Assembly: GCA_001630475.1 (NCBI GenBank)
Contig: KV419423.1
Location: forward strand, 186,001 to 250,000
DNA from: Sistotremastrum niveocremeum HHB9708
Taxonomy: Eukaryota > Basidiomycota > Agaricomycetes > Sistotremastrales > Sistotremastraceae
DNA: 64,000 bases
Direction of reading: 5' to 3'
In this document: piece after piece, positions 58,012-64,000 of the stretch
How positions within the stretch are numbered: the stretch's first letter is position 1
How the letters are laid out: each line of letters begins with the position of its first letter
Notes under the pieces: model-generated
What the model was told of the DNA's origin: nothing
Databases searched by the model: none
The model's input: the letters and a program-made list of their open reading frames with translations, nothing else
Made by a program: the position numbers and the translations under genes

Positions 58012-61000
58012 GTCGAAGACGAGATAGAGGATCGCGTTGGGGAAGACGAAGCTGAATTGTGCTAGGGATTTATATGCCGGCTCAGGATGACGCTATCGGA
58101 ACCCCGGATCGGGTGGCTGTGCTGACGTTAGCTTTCCACGGCCTTACCAAAGCATTATTTTGGCACTTATTAATTGGCTTTTTCATCCTCGTGCACACTA
58201 TACTTATCTTCAATATACGATGCATATATGAACACGTTCGAAACAATGCTTCTATAAAATTTCAACGACAAAAAATCAAGAAAATCGTCGTACGTCATTT
58301 GTCTGTTTCCTTGCATCAGGTTTGACAACCCCTTGGGGTTTATAGTAGTCTGCATCTGAGAACCCTACGGTCAATGGACTCATAGAAAGTGATAGAATAT
58401 TCGAACTGAACGCGGACGAGATTTCCTATAGGCTTGATGCATCGAAGGCTGAGCTTCAAATTTAAAGCCATGAAATCGAAGTAGACCCTTGGACTTCGAG
58501 AAATGGGTTGACTTGTCACACCAGTGAGTTGATACATTTTCTCCAGCAAAAATGTCCTCCGAAGTTGTTCTCGTGTCGTCGAAGAAAAAAGGTAGTGAAG
58601 CCACGGAATGTCTCTTCAATGTCTCTGATCTGCGCTTATTGGTCACGACTACTCCCTCACGCTGGCGATTGAAGTGATAACTCACATAATAGTTCCAATG
58701 TTCGATATCAGCATTACCAAAGGGTCACGGTCTTCGCTGATCTCTAGAGACTCAGGAAGCTGGCGACATGTAGCTAAGTCATTTTAATCGCTTCATGAGC
58801 ACTTCAGACTCGCGCTGCAGTTACCAATATTCGGGCGTTCACGTCTGAGCCGTTGAAGCATACAGGAGGAAAGGCGTAGAGGAACCCACATGTTGGCTGA
58901 CCCGAAATGCACGTCGGATGACAAGCTGACGCTGACCACACTCACCTTACGCCTCATACTGCAGAACCACGTACGCTACAGGGTGAGCCCGTTATTGGTT
59001 TCTTCAATTCTCGCATAACGCGAGGCCGCACCAACATTGGACGGTCGACTACTGGGGCCAGAGAGAAGCCCTTGGGCTAAACAAAATGATCTGTTCATTG
59101 TGAAGCACACATTAACTCCTTTCATCCCCCCAGAAATGCTGTTGCGACTATCACACTTTCGAAAATGCCCCTTGTGAGCGCTTGCCTAGGTTCGCCATCA
59201 CAAGCGAAAAAGAAAAGGGCAACTTGTTGAACGGTCGAATTTTGGGCGTCGACGTATTCATATCTGGTGTATTGGTGACGTCTGATACTCCTGGAACATC
59301 GAGGAACGGAGCTGCTGCTGCTGTTCGCTCTCGGGTGGTGATAATGGTACGCCCGGCTCTCAATGAATAGGAGGCGGCATCGCTTATATGCCTCATTCAC
59401 TTATAGCGCCTAAGACATGTCCTCTTCACCGCCTGTTTTACAACTAAGTGACCTGAAGAGCCGGCTGGCAGACAAATTGACACATCTTCATTGACAATCA
59501 AACGTCTCATCATGATTGACTCTCGGCCTGTCATTCTATCACGTCATGATCCGCCGCCTTGTGCTCGGCGTTGACTCATCGTGTTCTCGAAATCCTGGGC
59601 AGGAAGGGTGAGTTTCCGCCTGATTGAATTAGTCCCTTCAGCTTGACTTCGATATGCTAGTACGTATAGTGGTTGAATTCGATCACTGATTGGGTTTCTA
59701 TACCCATCTTCATATCGCTCTGTCGCTCCCTCTCGGCATGCTGACGTCCTACCTTGATGTTCCTTCTCCGTAACAGGGAAAGCTACCAGGTGTCTATGCT
59801 GAATTCGCTATCTCAGGCTCTCCCGCTCACCAACACGATTTGCTGATCATTCATCAGTGCAGAAAACGGCATTTTCGGGAATTCTGATACGGCACAGACA
59901 TCGATAATGGCGCTCCCTGTCTGATACCAGAACACATCCAGGCATGAGATCTTGACTGAGGTTTACTTAGCTTTGCAATCAACATTACGAGTCAAACGTC
60001 GTTTTGCAGTAATTGGGACACGGTTGGTCCCACGGTTCTCTCGCCAGCGGCACTCACCGTTCCACTCGCTAGCAAAATATCCCCGCGCTTCCGTATAGCA
60101 AATGCTTTCGAACGTAAAACAATCAAACATTGAAACAACCGGTAATCATCCGGCTACTAAATCACACGGAGTTCGGGCGTTCCCACGTTTCCTAGCCGAA
60201 CGCCGAACCGTCGGAAGTTGGAACGCTTCTTTCCGGATTTCTCGGCTAGATCTGCTATATTCGTTTAGCCGCTTAGATTAAGAACCTGCCGTCTCGGGGC
60301 CCGATCAAGCAAAGTGGTGCCGACGCTGCAAGGAATTGGTTAGTAAGCAAAGGAGGCCGAGTAGGTGACTCCGAATCGTTCTGCTTGTGGGCTTTGTAAG
60401 CGTTGGGAGTGCGCGATGCGGTGGACGGATCCTGGTTGTGGTGCCTTGCAATTGGAGTGTGCGTTTGGATCCGAAAATTTGGGGTCCCCATAATTGATCT
60501 GAAAATTTATAGATTTCGTTAGGTTTGCAAAATAGTCTCGAACATAGAATGCACATGAACATCTCGGGTTCAGATTCGATTTACCTGGTATAATCATCGT
60601 CATACAATGGCCGCAAAAGATTATTCCGATACAAACCCTACACCGAGCCTATCTCATTGGGCATTTCGTTTACGTCGCCATGTCGGCCCCTCGAACGACC
60701 AAGGACGCGCAATCATCCTTCGAAACTCGGAGAGATATACGGCAGCAACTGCTGTAATTGCGCAAGTCTCAAGAATGAGTCAGTTCCTATAACGGAGCGT
60801 CAACAGTGTATAGCATGGACCCTGTCCGATGAAGGGCGAGTGCGTAACTTTAGATCAAGCATCTACTATCTCTATCTGCAGATCAGATGATCAGATGATC
60901 AGATGATACTCCCGAATTCGCTCCGCTCCGCCACTCCTCATCGTGACATGCAGTTATCGCAGCGCAGCCTGAGGGGCACATGCTACCAAAAATATCCCAT

Positions 61001-61563
61001 CCCTGTCGAAATCCGGCTCGGAAAACAATCTGCCTTCATACGATCATCACATATCTTCATCTCACGCCGCGTGTAGCCTGTTCAAGGCTGAATATAGCCT
61101 TCCTCTACCAAAGTATCTGAACGTGCTTGATTGGGTGCCTGGGTGTGTTTTTGGGATAGCCGAGCAAGCCCTTTCAAGATTCTCACACGCGTCTCACGCC
61201 ACTCGTTCATCATACCGAATTGGATTACACTGCGGACCTTGCGGTCAGGGGTAATAAACGCGTACAGTAGATTGTGAGAGTCGCATGATGCAATGTATCT
61301 ACAGACACATCTTGATGTGCTATCAACCTGCACCCCTGAGTTCGGGCCGATTACTCAGCGTGGGACCACGGGCATCGTAACAAAGTTGTCAATGGGTTGA
61401 GTAGAGCATTTCTAGTTATTAGGGTGATAGTACAGTGTTGTGGATTTACAAGTCCTGTTCGTGACCCTAGGGATAACATATTATGTACAATAAATGATGT
61501 GGGTTGATTGAGTTGTATGGCCAAGAAGAGATTGGATCAATGGATACAAGACCAAGGAATTTT
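58012..61563. other. Gene-poor 3.5-kb region
   Basis: Begins with the promoter of SDR copy 4 (TATA-type TTATATG near 58069-58076, then the perfect palindrome AACCCCTTGGGGTT at 58327-58340). Beyond that, open frames on both strands are short and have no recognisable product. A small tandem repeat (GATCAGAT units) lies at 60881-60906. No tRNA or rRNA is recognised. Confidence 0.5.
58327..58340. promoter_or_regulatory. Palindrome AACCCCTTGGGGTT upstream of SDR copy 4
   Basis: Perfect 14-bp palindrome about 315 bp before the ATG of copy 4. Near-match AACCCCCTTGGGGTT about 330 bp before copy 1 (50564-50578), and a partial match before copy 3. Possible binding site for a dimeric regulator. Confidence 0.4.
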
Positions 61564-63536
61564 CTAGACGTTGGAAGAGGATCTTGACAGTTTTTCCGCT
61601 TCGATCTCTTCTCGAATTTTAAGATCCTTTGGAGTATGTCAGCAACGATATTCCGGAACCAAATGCAATGACGTACAGGACAAGGGGCGAATCGACTTCT
61701 GGCACGAATCCTGTGTCCATACTTCCAGAATATGTATGGCGTAGGTGCTAGCAAGATCGCGATTCCTCCGATGAGCGTCGAGGCCCATTGAACGCCCAGA
61801 TTATCGAACATCTGGACTGTGAACAGAGGGAAAGCGGCAGCAACTGCAGAACGAATGACAGTGTTCGCTGCGAGAGCAGAAGCGGAGTACATGAGATATG
61901 TTTCGATGATATAAGTCTGAATTGTGATGAGTCTAAATCGACGAATCCGATAAAAAAGCGGAGACTTACGATGAGAGAGATAAATATCAAGGAAAAGGAG
62001 ATCCCCAGAACGATTGTCCCTAGTGCGGGAACATACCATGGCACACTTGCATACGCCCCAGTCCATCCAATCCACATGATGCCGACGACGAGGAATGGTC
62101 CAGCAGCGATGGCTCCCGGCAATCTGTTCTCGGGAGGGGGGAATCCGCGCCATGTCTTCATGAGTTCTTTATATTTCTGGCCCAAGTGGATGTTCACGAG
62201 TGCGCCGATCGTCGTGCCAATTCCTACACCGATGAAGATCAACCCTGATTCTCCAAGATTGAATCCACGCTTTTCGGCCCAGATGATAGGGAACGATTCG
62301 AACACTTAAAAGAAGAAGAATAAGCATTGCGTCGCGGAAGCAAAGATGGGACTTACGAGCATAGAGAAGGCCGTAAACGATGGAAAGATAGATGGTGACG
62401 AGAATAAGGATAGGCTCCAACGCGAGCATCTGGAACGGACGGAATACTGTCCGATGCAACAAGCCCTTGAGCGATCGATCCATGAGTTCATGCTCAGCGA
62501 TGACGTCTTTATGTTTTTCTGGATCCTGCTTTCGCATTCTCCGGGCCTTCTTCAACAAAAGATATGGAGCAAAGGTTTCGGGGAGGAAGAGGAACGCAAG
62601 GACCCAACAGAGACCTGCGAAGATCATCATGATCCAGAAGATCCAACGCCACCCCAGATGAGACATCGTGAGGTAACCGCCGATCATTGGACCAATGACG
62701 GGACCTATGAAGACGGAGGCGGAAAAGATGCTAGCTGCTGTTCCTCGAGTTACTGGATCCCAGATATCCGCAATGACACCTCCGCAATTCGTCAAGGGAG
62801 CACTGGCGAAGAGACCGGACAGGAAGCGGGTGACCATGAGCGTGGCGATATTTGGGGCTAATGCTTGGCCGAGGATGGTCAAGCAATAGCAGAGGATGGT
62901 GATGGTGAATATTGGGCGACGTCCGACGAATTCTGATCCTGGTGCCCAGATGAGAGGGCCGAAGACGTAGCCGCATAGGAACAAGGTGGTGATGAGGGTG
63001 GCAACTTCGGATGAGACTTCGAATTCTTGAGCGATTGCCATGGTAGCGGAAGAAGGAGCAGACGAAGCAAATGTGCTAAAGCAGTTTCATCAGCGACGAA
63101 GTGGAAAAGGTAAGACATAAACGTACACATTAATGGTTAAGACAGCGCAAAGGATGGTGATGAACCATTTTCTGGTTCGACTCATATTCTGAGGATTGGA
63201 TGGATCATCCGGGCCGTCCCATTGCAGAAATTCGCGGTCTTTCTCGTTCCTTTCTGGTTGTTCGACGTGTGTTTCAGCCAACGAAGGCTCTTTGCCAGAC
63301 TGTGGCTTTGGCGGCGGATCTCGGGGCTCGTCACCGCCATAGCGCTCGAACTCTGCTTCATCGTCCTGGGGAGTATGCACTGCAGTGGAAGCTGATGTTG
63401 ACGAGTTGGAAAGCGGGAGCGATTGAGGGTGCGACTGAGACGTTGAAGTCTGAAACATGGAGACGGAATGAGGGTCATCGTGGTCGTGTGAGACGTGGTC
63501 GAGGTCGTGAAGAGTGTGGTCGTCGCTGTGCCGCAT
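61564..63536 (-). CDS. MFS multidrug-type transporter (DHA1-like)
   Basis: Plasma-membrane drug:H+ antiporter type. Five exons: 63127-63536, 62357-63075, 61970-62304, 61677-61916 and 61564-61626, giving 588 aa. The start is the first in-frame ATG, 63536. The N-terminal 130 residues are cytosolic, with His/Asp and Ser-rich runs, then KWFITILCAVLTINV opens TM1. The 12 helices are split by the usual loop (RRMRKQDPEKHKDV, about 335-350). Signature pieces: GPLIWAPGSEFVGRRPIF (motif A in loop 2-3), RFLSGLFASAPLTNCGGVIADIW (motif B/C side), and PVIGPMIGGYLT, typical of TM5 in fungal DHA1 pumps such as FLR1 and TPO types. Substrate unknown. Confidence 0.92.
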
Positions 63537-64000
63537 CGTTGGTGGAAGGCGGAGAGACAAGTAAGTGGTATGCCATGACTGGAGCGAGCTCAACTATAAA
63601 GCGGAATATAATATTGATTTGTTTCGGACTGGAGCAGAAGTGGATTCAGAGTAAGGTTCGGGTAAACGCCGAGCCCGGCAAGTCGACGAGTGTGTGACGG
63701 CATGACCGGCCTCGGGTATTCCATTGAGATCCGGGCCCGAGGTGATGGATTTGATCGAAACACTCCAAATAAGGAAATGCCGCTGTCTCGGCTGAAGGGG
63801 CCCGGCTCCGGTTTTCTTCGGAGAGTTCTGTATGACATCGTTCCTTTGACTTTCCATAGCAGCTCGATGTTCCAGTCCGTGCCACGGAGTCCAACTCGGC
63901 GCCCTCGAAATTTTAGATAGGGCTGACTCATCACATCCATATGCTCCTCTCCAGCCTTTAAATATCCTGAACAAGTCGCACGTCTCTTCACTACACCTCT
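63537..64000. other. Upstream region of the MFS gene, window end
   Basis: About 460 bp with only overlapping short frames and no recognisable product. Likely promoter and 5' UTR. Confidence 0.45.

Noticed and set aside
48792-63536. Calling the SDR array plus MFS pump a secondary-metabolite gene cluster
   Set aside because: No backbone synthase (PKS, NRPS, terpene synthase) and no P450 is present, and a 3.5-kb gap separates the pump. Tandem duplication explains the array.

Overview
The window is nuclear DNA from a fungus, most likely a basidiomycete of the Agaricomycetes. The evidence is dense, intron-rich genes with introns of about 45-65 bp, and eukaryotic housekeeping genes: succinate dehydrogenase Fe-S subunit, CFIm25/NUDT21, ribosomal protein eL38 and Chk1 kinase. 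It also carries protein types that are expanded in mushrooms: BTB proteins, a family of 7-TM proteins, and an integrase-core transposase. All exon models were read by hand from GT/AG (twice GC/AG) sites and frame continuity. They are self-consistent but have no transcript support.

Layout: 0-3.3 kb holds the 3' part of a long disordered/coiled-coil protein. 3.4-7.2 kb holds two tandem PLP serine/threonine dehydratases. 7.7-8.9 kb encodes a mitochondrially targeted protein and 9.6-10.4 kb a secreted GPI-anchored-type protein. 10.6-12.8 kb holds an eight-exon gene of unknown function. From 13,265 to 22,294 lies a 9,030-bp mobile element with 120-bp terminal inverted repeats and a perfect 6-bp target duplication (AACCCC). 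It carries an HSP70 pseudogene, an apparently intact spliced integrase-core (DDE) gene, a BTB gene and a disordered nuclear-type protein gene. After it come SDH2 (23.4 kb), CFIm25 (24.8 kb), a tandem pair of 7-TM proteins (26.7-30.5 kb), a GNAT acetyltransferase, a small doubtful gene, a NYN-domain protein (34.3 kb), an unknown helical protein (36.9 kb), a small acidic protein (40.6 kb), a bHLH protein (42.2 kb), eL38 (43.8 kb), Chk1 (44.9 kb) and a DUF218 membrane protein (47.3 kb).

48.8-58.0 kb is a tandem array of four NAD(P)-dependent extended-SDR reductases. All four share a nine-exon structure that includes a 9-nt microexon, and a small thioredoxin-like gene with an altered active site sits among them. 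A gene-poor 3.5-kb stretch follows, and an MFS drug-type transporter closes the window.

The most noteworthy item is the 9-kb element: a cargo-bearing DNA transposon with an integrase-like transposase, clear ends and host-derived cargo. I cannot place it in a named superfamily with confidence. The three tandem families (dehydratase x2, 7-TM x2, SDR x4) have identical or nearly identical exon lengths, so they arose by local DNA-level duplication.
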